From positions 1 through 48,043 of the forward strand of contig CALLLI010000004.1 of assembly GCA_938082635.1 (NCBI GenBank): a stretch of 48,043 bases of DNA, given 5' to 3'. A program made the translations under genes and the position numbers. The first letter of the stretch is position 1, and every line of letters begins with the position of its first letter. This document shows, piece by piece, positions 1 to 8,377 of the stretch. The DNA comes from an uncultured Verrucomicrobiales bacterium. GTDB lineage: Bacteria > Verrucomicrobiota > Verrucomicrobiia > Verrucomicrobiales > DEV007. The notes below the pieces were generated by a model that was not told the DNA's origin, did not search any database, and saw nothing but the letters and a program-made list of their open reading frames with translations.

Positions 1-67
1 TCAAGAAGTTTGGGCTTCGCGAGCCTGAAATGATCGAACAGGGCTAAAAATGCACTGCGAAGGGTTT

Positions 68-1315
68 TCATTGCGCGAATTCTCTCACTATCACCCCGCA
101 GGCATGCCCCGAACCCTTTTCGGCTAAGGTCGAGCTAGCCAGGGCGTCAGTGAGATATTTCATAGGCTGGAAGTGCTCGATGAGGATCTCATGCTGGTCT
201 CCTCGGCGCATCCGGACCTGCTTGATATCAAAATTGGGCGTCTTGTGAGGCGCGAAGAGGATGTCGTCATGCGTGGCATTGGCATGCTTCTTGAAGAGAT
301 CGGGTGTGATGTGACCACCCAAATGGTCGTCGCGGCCTGTGGCGAGATGGCAGGTGCCGAGCACCTTCTCGTCTTGGATGTCTGCGCCGGAAACGGGCAG
401 CACTTGAGTGCCGAAACCGAGCTCGCCTAGCACACCGGTCATTGGGTCAGCTTTGAGAATGGCATTGTGCTCATCGATCGTGGCTTGGTTGCCTTCAACA
501 AGGGTGGTCGTGCGGATTTGGCCTTCGGAAACATCCAACAAGCCGAGCGTGCCGTCTTCGTACTTGAGTGGAAATTGACCATCAGCGCTTTTCGGGACGA
601 AGTAAACTTCGCCTGCTGGCAAGTTGGCAATGTCAGGAGTGAGGCCATGGCAAAGACCGTGGCTCTTCTGGGCTTCCTGGCCACCGAGATCTAGTTTACA
701 GGTCATTTCTCCATGGCCATCGATCGTGAAATCGATTTCGATTTCGTCTGCCTTTGTCAGTGCGAGGCGTAGTTTTTCGGAATCAGCACTCACTTCACGG
801 TAGTCGACGCTAAGTCCGGTGTTGATGATCACATCGTTCAGGCCATGCAGAGTAGCTCCCCGGAAACCATACTGTTTAGCGAAAACCGTTAGAGGTGCCG
901 TCGCTGAGAATGTGGAGATACAAAGAATGATGTCATAGTTTGGATAGACGTCCTTCTCCAGGCTGACCTTGCGGCCCGTGCTCTGGACGGCTTCGTCCCG
1001 CAGGTCGAGGTTGCTTCCGCCAGAAATGTGGTAGGCGTAGAAATCGCCGGATTCCATCCCTAACTTTTTCATTACGCCTCCGTGAAGTCCTTGATAGAAT
1101 ACTTCATGAGCTTTCTTCTGGACGGCTAAAGAATTGTCCTTGAGAAAGGCAAAGTCTTTCACGTCGACGAGGTTCTCGAGATCGATCAAGATGCACACTT
1201 TCATGCCTTCGGTGGGCGTGAAGACGGAGCTTAGCAAACGAGCGAGGCTGAAAGGAGGAAACTCGCGAGCGTCTGCTTCGCTTACGATAGTGGGCTGGTC
1301 ATTTGGGGCGTTCAT
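68..1315 (-). CDS. M29-like metallo-aminopeptidase
   Basis: The 415-residue protein resembles the M29 (aminopeptidase T) metallopeptidase family. In order it shows NLPAGEV (Glu236), GELGFGT (Glu298), CHLATG (His323) and ATHDD (His349, Asp351). These match the Glu/Glu/His/His-x-Asp metal-ligand pattern of M29 enzymes, which remove N-terminal residues from peptides with two metal ions. No signal peptide is visible, so it is probably cytosolic. It is the last gene of the minus-strand run HPr - enzyme I - this gene, 83 bases after enzyme I, and may be co-transcribed. The N-terminal half (about 1-220) is less familiar than the catalytic half. The family call rests on motifs only; the substrate is unknown. 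Confidence 0.65.
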   Translation of the reverse strand: MNAPNDQPTIVSEADAREFPPFSLARLLSSVFTPTEGMKVCILIDLENLVDVKDFAFLKDNSLAVQKKAHEVFYQGLHGGVMKKLGMESGDFYAYHISGGSNLDLRDEAVQSTGRKVSLEKDVYPNYDIILCISTFSATAPLTVFAKQYGFRGATLHGLNDVIINTGLSVDYREVSADSEKLRLALTKADEIEIDFTIDGHGEMTCKLDLGGQEAQKSHGLCHGLTPDIANLPAGEVYFVPKSADGQFPLKYEDGTLGLLDVSEGQIRTTTLVEGNQATIDEHNAILKADPMTGVLGELGFGTQVLPVSGADIQDEKVLGTCHLATGRDDHLGGHITPDLFKKHANATHDDILFAPHKTPNFDIKQVRMRRGDQHEILIEHFQPMKYLTDALASSTLAEKGSGHACGVIVREFAQ

Positions 1316-1398
1316 AACTTTTGGTGAGGATTACGCATCCGAACCACGGAAGGTTTCTCGCTCAACTTCTTTAAGGATGAAATTTTCAGAATAAGAAG

Positions 1399-3159
1399 CT
1401 ATTGATAGAAATCTCCATAACGTTTCTTGGCCATAGTGCGGCAGCGTTCGGTGATCTCTTCCACGGTTTGTAAGGTCATGAGTTCTGCGACGAGATCCTC
1501 ACATTCAGCACTATCCAAGTGTCTTAAAGCATGCTTTACGCGGAGAATCTGGCTCGGACCGACGCTTAATTCGTCAACACCGAGACCTATCAGCACAGGA
1601 GCGAAGAGAGGATCGCCAGCCATTTCACCACACACGCCTACCCAGATGCTATTGTCATGGGCGGCTTTCACGATCATCTCGATGAGGCGAAGAATGGCCG
1701 GGTGTGCGGGTTGATAAAGGTGCGCCACGCGTTCGTTCACGCGATCAACGGCGATGGTGTACTGAATGAGATCATTCGTCCCAATGCTGAAGAAATCGAC
1801 CTCAGGTGCTAACTGATGTGCCATGATCGCTGCGCTCGGCAGCTCGATCATGCAGCCTACTTCGACATCCTCATCGAACGGAATGCCTTCCTTTCTGAGT
1901 TCTTCCTGGCATTCATGCAGAAAGGCGTTGGATTGACGCAATTCTTCGATTCCGGAGATCATTGGATACATGATCCGGACCTTCCCCCGAGCGCTTGCAC
2001 GGAGGCAGGCTCGTAATTGCGTCTTGAACACCTTGGGCTCTGCAAGGCTTACGCGGATGCCCCGCCAGCCCAAGAATGGATTGGGTTCGGCATGGCGACC
2101 GTCTGCGTAAAATTTGTCGGCTCCTACATCTAGCGTGCGAATGATCACGCCATTCGGATCGACCGTCTCTGCAACGTCGCCGTATGCCTTGGCTTGTTGA
2201 TCTTCGTTTGGTTGGCGGTCTTGTTCAAAGTAGAAGAACTCGGTTCGATAGAGCCCGACGCCTGCTGCACCGCGGCGATTGACGAGGTCTACTTCGTGGC
2301 CGAACTCGATGTTGCCTGACAGAATGATAGACTTGCCATCGGCGGTCTGGGCAGGCTCGCCGCGCAGTTCTTCCAGGCGTTGGTTGAGGATTTCCTGTTG
2401 CTCGGAGAGTCGTCTATATTCTGTTCGTGTCTCCTCCGTTGGATTGACAATGATTACGCCATTGTAGCCATCTAGGATGACTTCTTGTCCGGCTTGCAGT
2501 TTGCCTTTGGGGATATCTAAGCCCACCACTCCAGGAATACCCAGAGCGCGTGCCATGATCGCGGTATGTGAAGTGAAGCTTCCTAATCGTGTTGCAAACC
2601 CTAACAAAAGCGATCTGTTTAGGCCTACGGTGTCCGAAGGTGCCAAGTCTTGAGCAAAGAGCACGTGCGGAGTTTCATTGTCAGTCGCGCCACTATCTTC
2701 GTTGGATAGATTTGCGAGGAGTCGCCCGGCCACATCTTCGATGTCGATAGCGCGCTCTCGTAGATAGGGGTCGTTAATGCTTTTGAGAGAGTCGATGTAG
2801 CGCAGGATGACCTTGTAGTAGACGGAGGCTACGTTTGAGTGCTCCTTACGTAGTTGTTGAAGGATTTCGTCGATGACTGGCTGATCTTCGAGTACCAATA
2901 GGTGGGCATCGAAGATGTGGGCCTCGCTATGATCGCCGCCTCGGGCCAGGAGCTGGTCCTTGAGGGCCTGGATTGTTTCCCGTGTCTTTGCGATGGCCTG
3001 ATGGAAGAGAGCTTCCTCGGACTCGAGTTGTTCGGGCTTGATCGACCTTCTCTTTGGCTCTTCGAAACGGCGACCTTTGAAGTGAAGTTCTCCAGTGGAA
3101 ATACCGCGTGAGACGGCAAGGCCTCGAAATCGGTATTCCTTAGCTGAATGGGCGGTCAT
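1399..3159 (-). CDS. ptsI: PTS enzyme I (phosphoenolpyruvate-protein phosphotransferase)
   Basis: Enzyme I takes phosphate from phosphoenolpyruvate and passes it to HPr in the cytosol. The 586-residue length is normal for the family. The active-site histidine is in GSFTSHTAIMAR (His198). The C-terminal PEP-binding barrel shows GLYRTEFFY, the IGTNDL stretch and the active-site cysteine in GVCGEMAGDP. The start at 3159 gives a normal N-terminus (RFRGLAVSRGISTGE), although the upstream ribosome site is weak. It follows the HPr gene by 53 bases, so the pair is very likely one transcript. No sugar-specific enzyme II gene lies in the window, so the system could be regulatory or could serve permeases encoded elsewhere. 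Confidence 0.96.
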   Translation of the reverse strand: MTAHSAKEYRFRGLAVSRGISTGELHFKGRRFEEPKRRSIKPEQLESEEALFHQAIAKTRETIQALKDQLLARGGDHSEAHIFDAHLLVLEDQPVIDEILQQLRKEHSNVASVYYKVILRYIDSLKSINDPYLRERAIDIEDVAGRLLANLSNEDSGATDNETPHVLFAQDLAPSDTVGLNRSLLLGFATRLGSFTSHTAIMARALGIPGVVGLDIPKGKLQAGQEVILDGYNGVIIVNPTEETRTEYRRLSEQQEILNQRLEELRGEPAQTADGKSIILSGNIEFGHEVDLVNRRGAAGVGLYRTEFFYFEQDRQPNEDQQAKAYGDVAETVDPNGVIIRTLDVGADKFYADGRHAEPNPFLGWRGIRVSLAEPKVFKTQLRACLRASARGKVRIMYPMISGIEELRQSNAFLHECQEELRKEGIPFDEDVEVGCMIELPSAAIMAHQLAPEVDFFSIGTNDLIQYTIAVDRVNERVAHLYQPAHPAILRLIEMIVKAAHDNSIWVGVCGEMAGDPLFAPVLIGLGVDELSVGPSQILRVKHALRHLDSAECEDLVAELMTLQTVEEITERCRTMAKKRYGDFYQ

Positions 3160-3212
3160 AAGGTCGAGAAAGAGAAAAGGCCGCAGCGACAGGCGACAGG
3201 CGTGAGGCGCGG

Positions 3213-3479
3213 TTACGCCTCGTCAAATCCTCCTGTCACCAGGGCGTCTAGAGCCGCAATGGCCTCTGATTCATCATCGCCTTCAGCCATGATCAAGATC
3301 CGAGAGCCTTCGGCGGCGGCGAGCATCATTAGTCCCATGATGCTCTTGCCATTGATCCGCTCATCATCTTTCTCCACCCATATCTCTGCACGGAAGGTAT
3401 TGGCGGTCTTTACAAATTGCGCCGCAGGGCGGGCATGTAAGCCGTGCTTGTTGTTGATGGTCAATTCCTTCTGAATCAT
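3213..3479 (-). CDS. ptsH: HPr phosphocarrier protein
   Basis: This 88-residue protein is HPr, the small phosphate carrier between enzyme I and enzymes II. The phosphorylated histidine is His15 in NKHGLHARPA. Ser46 in INGKSIMGL sits exactly where the HPr kinase/phosphorylase target lies in Gram-positive bacteria and many other phyla. The open frame extends upstream to 3578, but the start at 3479 gives the canonical numbering and has a strong ribosome site (GGAGGA) just upstream. It is the first gene of the ptsH-ptsI-aminopeptidase run and is divergent from the cytochrome peroxidase gene at 3655. The Ser46 context suggests catabolite regulation by HPr kinase, whose gene is not in the window. 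Confidence 0.95.
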   Translation of the reverse strand: MIQKELTINNKHGLHARPAAQFVKTANTFRAEIWVEKDDERINGKSIMGLMMLAAAEGSRILIMAEGDDESEAIAALDALVTGGFDEA

Positions 3480-3483
3480 AGCG

Positions 3484-3489
3484 TCCTCC
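3484..3489 (-). promoter_or_regulatory. Ribosome binding site of HPr
   Basis: On the minus strand GGAGGA lies 4 bases before the ATG at 3479. It decides the HPr start against the longer open frame, whose extra 33 residues have no counterpart in HPr proteins. Confidence 0.7.
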
Positions 3490-3654
3490 AGATGCTGTTC
3501 CCGGAGAGCGTTGCCACCAGCCAGGCGCATACTATACATAGGAGTAAGTTTCAGGCTAAGACAATTTCTAGATGTCAAGATGCCGGGGCGGGAAGAGCGA
3601 AATGTCGCTAAGTTGGATCGGAAATTTGCTTGGAGGTGCTAGTTTCTAGCCCTC

Positions 3655-4888
3655 ATGAGGATTTCACCCCCCTTTCGGCTTTTGATTGTTCTTGGCTACG
3701 GTCTGGCTCAGGTGCGTGGTGAGGAGGATCAGCTGAGTGAGGCTGCCATCGGAAAGGCGATCTTTCAGGATACGAACCTATCTAACCCGGCGGGCACGGC
3801 TTGCATCTCGTGTCATCGACCGGAGTCGGCCTTCGCCGATCCTCGTCCGGTATCTTCAGGCGCTGAGGGAGGACGACCGGGGCGTCGGAATGCGCCTTCA
3901 CTCATGTACGCCGCTCTCATTCCCGGCATGGCTTTTGATGACATCTTCCAGGGGGATGGTGAGGATTTCTATGCTTGGGAAGGGGGGGCTATTTCACGAT
4001 GGCAGGGCTCGTGATCAATTCGAGCAAGTGCAGCGTCCCTTCTTCGATAAGAACGAGATGAATCTTCCTGACGAAGCTACCTTTGCCTCACTGCTGCGTG
4101 AGTCCGCATACGGGAAGCGAATGCGCGAGGCTTTGGGGGAGGCGGTATGGAAGAATGACGCTCAATTGAGCTACCATGCCTATCGTGCTCTCGTCGAGTT
4201 TCTGAAAGGGCCCTTGTTTCGCCCTTTTGATGCTCGCATCGACGACTACTTGGATGGAGATGTGAGTGCTCTATCCGAAGCAGAGAAGCGTGGGCTAACT
4301 GTTTTCAAAGAGGCGGGTAAGTGCGCGGATTGCCACTTTGTCGTGCCGAACTCGTGGGCAAAGCCGCTGCTCAGTGATTATGGTTATGATAATCTGGGTG
4401 TGCCTTCTCGCAGAGCGAAGGATCCCGGCCTTGGCGGGCATACGAAAGACGCTGACGACTTGGGCAAGTTTCGTGCGCCGTCGTTGAGGAATGTTGCTCT
4501 AACATCCCCTTACATGCACAACGGTGCTATCGCGACATTGCAAGAGGTCATGGAGTTCTACAATAAGCGCTATCTGGAACAGGAGCGCTGGGGAGCCACC
4601 GACTATCCTCAAACGGTGAACCACGAGGACATGGGAGATTTAAAGCTAACAGAGCAACAGGTGTCTGATCTCGTGGCTCTCATGGATGCCTTCACGGACC
4701 GAAGCTTGCTCAGTATGAGGCCGGGTGACCGTTTTCCTGCGGTGCCTGTTGGCGTGCCTACGACTACGGAGAAGCGCCTTCATTTCCCTGACTGGACTCA
4801 TCGCCTCCATCCTGCCTTTCCTGGTGATGCTCCCAAGGTTGAGCGAGTTGAGGGAACCCTCTTGAATTCCTCATCATTGCGCCCATAG
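3655..4888 (+). pseudogene. Di-haem cytochrome c peroxidase (MauG/CcpA family), frameshifted
   Basis: Two overlapping frames together encode one di-haem cytochrome c peroxidase of about 410 residues. The first frame (3655-4014) holds a weak signal peptide and the first haem site CISCH (residues 50-54) with the following ESAFADPRPVS stretch. The second frame carries the rest: HDGRA, the second haem site CADCH (about 4322-4336) and PSLRNVALTSPYMHNGAI with the distal Met-His region. The frames join at a run of seven G (3982-3988). Six G would restore EGGLFHDGRA, the expected family sequence. Such proteins are periplasmic and reduce peroxide or oxidise small substrates. Both halves look conserved, so a sequencing error, a recent mutation or transcript slippage are all possible. 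Confidence 0.8.
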
Positions 4889-5019
4889 ATCCGGTCATAG
4901 CGCATGATGGAAGAACACTTCCATTTCTGCTGATTTCCCCCCGAAACGATTTCTGGAAAAACGCTTTGTTTTTCGGGATTTTCTGCGCATTTCTCCTATA
5001 TCTGGGTATCTATTTCCAT

Positions 5020-5056
5020 GGTAACACGCGTGGTAACTGGTTACTCTGATGGTAAC
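5020..5056 (+). repeat. Clustered GGTAAC boxes upstream of integrase remnant
   Basis: GGTAAC occurs at 5020-5025, 5032-5037 and 5051-5056, with GGTTAC, the near-inverted form, at 5039-5044. The cluster ends 14 bases before the start of the integrase remnant at 5071. Short repeated boxes beside a tyrosine recombinase can be recombinase arm sites or operators; here that is an inference from position only. Confidence 0.4.
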
Positions 5057-5070
5057 TTTTCTGCTCTCTG

Positions 5071-5357
5071 ATGGCCTCTCTAAAGCGCATCCCAAGAAGC
5101 CCTTACTGGGTCGCCTGTTTTCGAAAAACGAACGGCAAATCGACCTGCCGAAGCACGAAGGTTGAGGCGATCGAGAAGAACTACCAGAAAGCCTACAAGA
5201 TCGCCACGGCATTCGATGAGGCCTACCGAGAGAGTCAGATCGTAGGGCATGCCGGGCGGGTCCTTGCCGAGATGTCCCGAGAGATCACTCGCGGCTTGGC
5301 GCGCGTCCCATGCGCGATGCTGTTGAGCGATTCGTGAGGAAAGCGCGCAGCGAAGAC
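5071..5357 (+). pseudogene. Tyrosine recombinase (phage-type integrase) N-terminal remnant
   Basis: The first about 75 residues begin MASLKRIPRSPYWVACFRK and continue with STKVEAIEKNYQKAYKIATAFDE split over two short helices. This is the typical opening of integrases from Verrucomicrobiota and Planctomycetota (strand pair SPYW.A.F, then a helix pair that binds arm DNA). The match leaves this frame near 5290 and appears to continue in the next frame as PMRDAVERFVRKARSE (about 5307-5357), implying a frameshift. No catalytic domain (Arg...HxxR...Tyr) follows. It is therefore a broken remnant, marking a past integration event next to the truncated FAD oxidoreductase. Confidence 0.55.
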
Positions 5358-5364
5358 CTCGTAC

Positions 5365-5482
5365 TGTCCGAAAACTCGATTCCAGCAAGATGTGCTGGTA
5401 ATTGCGCGAGCGGCTTGGCGGATTGCTTCGTTACTATTAGCGGGAGGCAGCATGAATGCAGGGCGATTCGAGTTTCCGGACA
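5365..5482. repeat. Imperfect inverted repeat, possible MITE-like element
   Basis: TGTCCGAAAACTCGATTC (5365-5382) is matched in inverted orientation by 5465-5482, with 16 of 18 positions agreeing. The roughly 80-base interior holds a further small hairpin, CCAGCA/TGCTGG at 5382-5398. It sits exactly between the integrase remnant and the truncated oxidoreductase. No target-site duplication was seen. Confidence 0.4.
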
Positions 5483-7106
5483 CTCCGAGGTCACAGGTGT
5501 GATCTCGCAGGATCGCGACAATCAAGGAAACCTGGGAAAGATGCAGGGTTACACTGGCAAAGTGATTATTGATGCAACCTACGAGGCCGATCTCGCTGAG
5601 TTCGCCAAGATCCCCTATCGCATCGGCCGCGAAGCGCGATCCGCCGAAGAACCGCACGCCGGGAAGATCTACACCAATTTCTTTCGCGGCGTGCCAGGCA
5701 CATTAAAAGCAACCATTCTCCCACACAGCACAGGGGAAGCGGATGATCGCTCACAAGCGTTCACCTACCGTCTCACAGGAAAAGACTATGGCAGGCCGGA
5801 TCACGCATACCGTGTGAAGGAGCCGCCGCCGAACTACGACCCCGCCAAGTATCAATGGAGCCGGAATACCAAGCCCATCATTCCTAACGGAAAGTTTGAC
5901 TTGTTAGGGATCAACTGGGGCGGGGATCTCACGGGCTTTGGAACGCGGTGGGTGCTAGCGGATTGGGAGGAACGCGCGGAAATCGAGAAGACCTTTCGCA
6001 ACTACGACCTGGGTTGGCTTTACTACATCCAAACCGAAGGCGGATCGACTAACATTGGCCTTCCGGAAGATGAATTCACGGACAACAACAACCTCCCCTG
6101 CCGGCTATACGTTAGACAAGGACGTCGGATCGAGGGACGCTACACTCTGACGGAAAGCGATCTTCACAAAGACCTTCGCGGCAACGGGCTGCGAGGGCCG
6201 CTCAATCCGGATTCTGTGGCCATCGGCATCTACGGAATGGATGCGCACAATGTCCAAGCACCCACGTCTCGAAAGGAACCGCGATCAGGTGACGGTGCCG
6301 CCGAGGGAACCCTACACTTATTCGATGTGACAGGCCCCTATCAAATCCCGTATGGCGTCATGGTTCCGAAACAGCATCGTGGCATCCTCTTCCCTGTGGG
6401 CATTTCCAGCACCCACGTTGCCATGTGTAGCGTCCGTATGGAACCTGTCTGGTCTGCGCTTGGACAAGCCGCCGGTGTGGCAGCCGCTTTAGCCGTTGAG
6501 CGTGGGGTGGCTCTTGCTGAGGTGCCAGTCACGCAAGTTCAAGATGAGTTGGTGAGACAAGGCGTCGTTCTTTTCTTCTACACCGATCTCCCAAAGACAA
6601 CACTCGCTTTCGAAGCCGTACAGAAATTGAGCCTCCTCGGCGCCTTCGAGAACACGGATCCTGATCGGTTCCAAACGGCTGGCCCAGCCGCCAGTCCCTC
6701 GGATCTCAACAAGAAAGTCTATCGCTTCCGCCCGAATGATCCTGTCACGCTTGGCGAGTTTGCTAGGATGGCAGTGCGTGGTTTGCAGATTCCACTCAGC
6801 ATCACCGGGGCCCATTTCAACGATGTGCCGCGTGGACACCCGGCTTTCAGATACATCTAAACGCTCTACGACTACTCCACCCAGTCTCAAGAGCCCTTCT
6901 TCGACTATGACGTGCTGAGAGAACCTGAGAAAAGCGCCAGGGTGCTTGCCCGCCCCGACCAGGAACTCAGCAGCGAACACGCGACCAAGATGCTAACTGG
7001 TTTGCTACTGAAGGAAGTGCCTTCATCGCCCGATCCAAACGCCAACCTGACCCGTGGCGAAGCGGTACAGCTCATCTATCAGCAGATCAAGAGCGGAACG
7101 AAATAG
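5463..7106 (+). pseudogene. FAD-dependent oxidoreductase with SLH-like tail, truncated and interrupted
   Basis: From about 5463 the sequence matches the C-terminal two thirds of the FAD_oxidored family: VTGVI.QDRDN, KVIIDATYEADLAEFA, QAFTYRLTGKDYG, GIYGMDAHNVQ, and a conserved block around HVAMCSVRMEPVWSALGQAA. The N-terminal GxGxxG Rossmann segment that binds FAD is missing, since upstream lies the inverted repeat and the integrase remnant. After about residue 400 come S-layer-homology-like repeats (YRFRPNDPVTLGEFARM, then HFNDVPRGHPAFRYI). The frame is then stopped by TAA at 6858-6860. The same frame continues with related sequence to 7106, including LTRGEAVQLIYQQI. The gene is therefore decayed at the 5' end and by a nonsense mutation. 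The intact relative would be a secreted or surface oxidoreductase. Confidence 0.75.
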
Positions 7107-7207
7107 GCCACCCGGCACCCGACATGTAGTAGTTATCGGACTCCTTTTTCCTTCTTGAACGTTGAGATGCACCCCGTTTTAATTTAACCGTATAGCTCAC
7201 ACTAATT

Positions 7208-8251
7208 ATGGAGAACAAGAACGATTCAGCTGCCAGCGAAAACGACGTCGAAGCCGTCGAAAAACTCGGCGCAGCACGAGACAAGATCGTCACCGAACTG
7301 CGCAAGACCATCGTCGGCATGGACGATGTCATCGACGAGATGATGATCTCCATTTTCGCCCGTGGCCACTGCCTGCTAGTTGGCGTCCCGGGGCTTGCCA
7401 AGACGCTGCTGGTCAGCTCGCTGGCGGAGACGATGTCGCTCGGGTTCAAGCGCATCCAGTTCACGCCGGACTTGATGCCTTCCGACATCACTGGCACCGA
7501 GTTGTTGCAGGAAGATCCAGAGACACACCAGCGCCGATTTAAATTTCAGAAGGGCCCGGTGTTCACCAACCTGTTGCTCGCTGACGAGATCAACCGCACA
7601 CCGCCGAAGACGCAGGCGGCCCTGCTCGAGGCGATGCAGGAAAAGCGCGTCTCGTCCGGCGGCGAAGACTACGAGCTCGACGAGCCGTTCTTTGTCCTCG
7701 CGACCCAGAACCCGATCGAACAGGAAGGAACCTACCCACTGCCCGAGGCACAGCTCGACCGCTTCCTCTTCAACATCATGGTGAAGTATCCGAACCGCGC
7801 CGAAGAGATCGACATCATGCGCAGCGTCACCACCGACGACGAGCCAGTCGTCGAGAAGGTGGTCGACGGCTCCGCGATCGTCGAATTCCAGCACGTCGTG
7901 CGCCGCATCCCAGTTTCGGATCACGTATTCGAATACGCGGCATCGCTAGTGCGGGCGACCCGCCCCGACGAACCCGATGCCCCGGACTTTGTGAAAAAGC
8001 TGATGGCCTGGGGTGCTGGCCCACGCGCCTCCTTGAATTTAATCGTCGCCGGCAAGGCGCGAGCTGCGCTGCGCGGACGCACCCACGTCGCGATCGATGA
8101 CATCCAAGCGCTGTGCCTGCCGATCCTACGTCACCGCATCATCCCCAACTTCGCCGCCCGGTCCGAGGGCATGACGTCGGACACGCTGATCGAGAAGTTG
8201 ATCGAAGAGGTTCCAGCAGACGAGAGACTGCTCAAAGCCAAAGCTGTCTAG
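7208..8251 (+). CDS. MoxR-type AAA+ ATPase
   Basis: This 347-residue protein is a MoxR-family AAA+ ATPase. Walker A is GVPGLAKT (59-66), Walker B is LLLADEINR (122-130), and the sensor region reads VLATQNPIEQEGTYPLPEAQLDRF. MoxR ATPases act as cytosolic chaperones with von Willebrand A partners. Here a DUF58 protein and two membrane vWA proteins follow, which is the classic arrangement. It starts the long plus-strand operon, but the gap of 126 bases to the DUF58 gene holds an inverted repeat, so some transcript processing or attenuation there is possible. No strong ribosome site is visible upstream of the ATG. Confidence 0.95.
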   Translation: MENKNDSAASENDVEAVEKLGAARDKIVTELRKTIVGMDDVIDEMMISIFARGHCLLVGVPGLAKTLLVSSLAETMSLGFKRIQFTPDLMPSDITGTELLQEDPETHQRRFKFQKGPVFTNLLLADEINRTPPKTQAALLEAMQEKRVSSGGEDYELDEPFFVLATQNPIEQEGTYPLPEAQLDRFLFNIMVKYPNRAEEIDIMRSVTTDDEPVVEKVVDGSAIVEFQHVVRRIPVSDHVFEYAASLVRATRPDEPDAPDFVKKLMAWGAGPRASLNLIVAGKARAALRGRTHVAIDDIQALCLPILRHRIIPNFAARSEGMTSDTLIEKLIEEVPADERLLKAKAV

Positions 8252-8264
8252 TTTCGATAGGATC

Positions 8265-8336
8265 GCCCGCGAAGAAGCGCGAAGTTGCGCTAAGATTTGA
8301 TCTCTAGATTTCGAGCCTTCGCGTTCCTTAGCGGGC
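8265..8336. repeat. Inverted repeat between the MoxR and DUF58 genes
   Basis: Two 20-base arms (8265-8284 and 8317-8336) are inverted copies agreeing at about 16 positions, beginning GCCCGCGAAG and ending AGCGGGC, around a 32-base loop. No T-run follows, so it is a poor terminator. It resembles the dispersed GCGAAG-type intergenic repeats of this group of bacteria and lies inside an otherwise compact operon. Confidence 0.5.
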
Positions 8337-8377
8337 AGTCATTCATTCATTTAATCAATCAATCTGCTATATGAAAA

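Noticed and set aside
1-47. Possible 3' end of a plus-strand gene (reading KKFGLREPEMIEQG then a stop).
   Set aside because: Only 14 residues are visible and none is family-specific; the frame cannot be verified.
5020-5056. GGTAAC boxes as replication iterons.
   Set aside because: Spacing is irregular (12 and 19 bases) and no replication gene is nearby.
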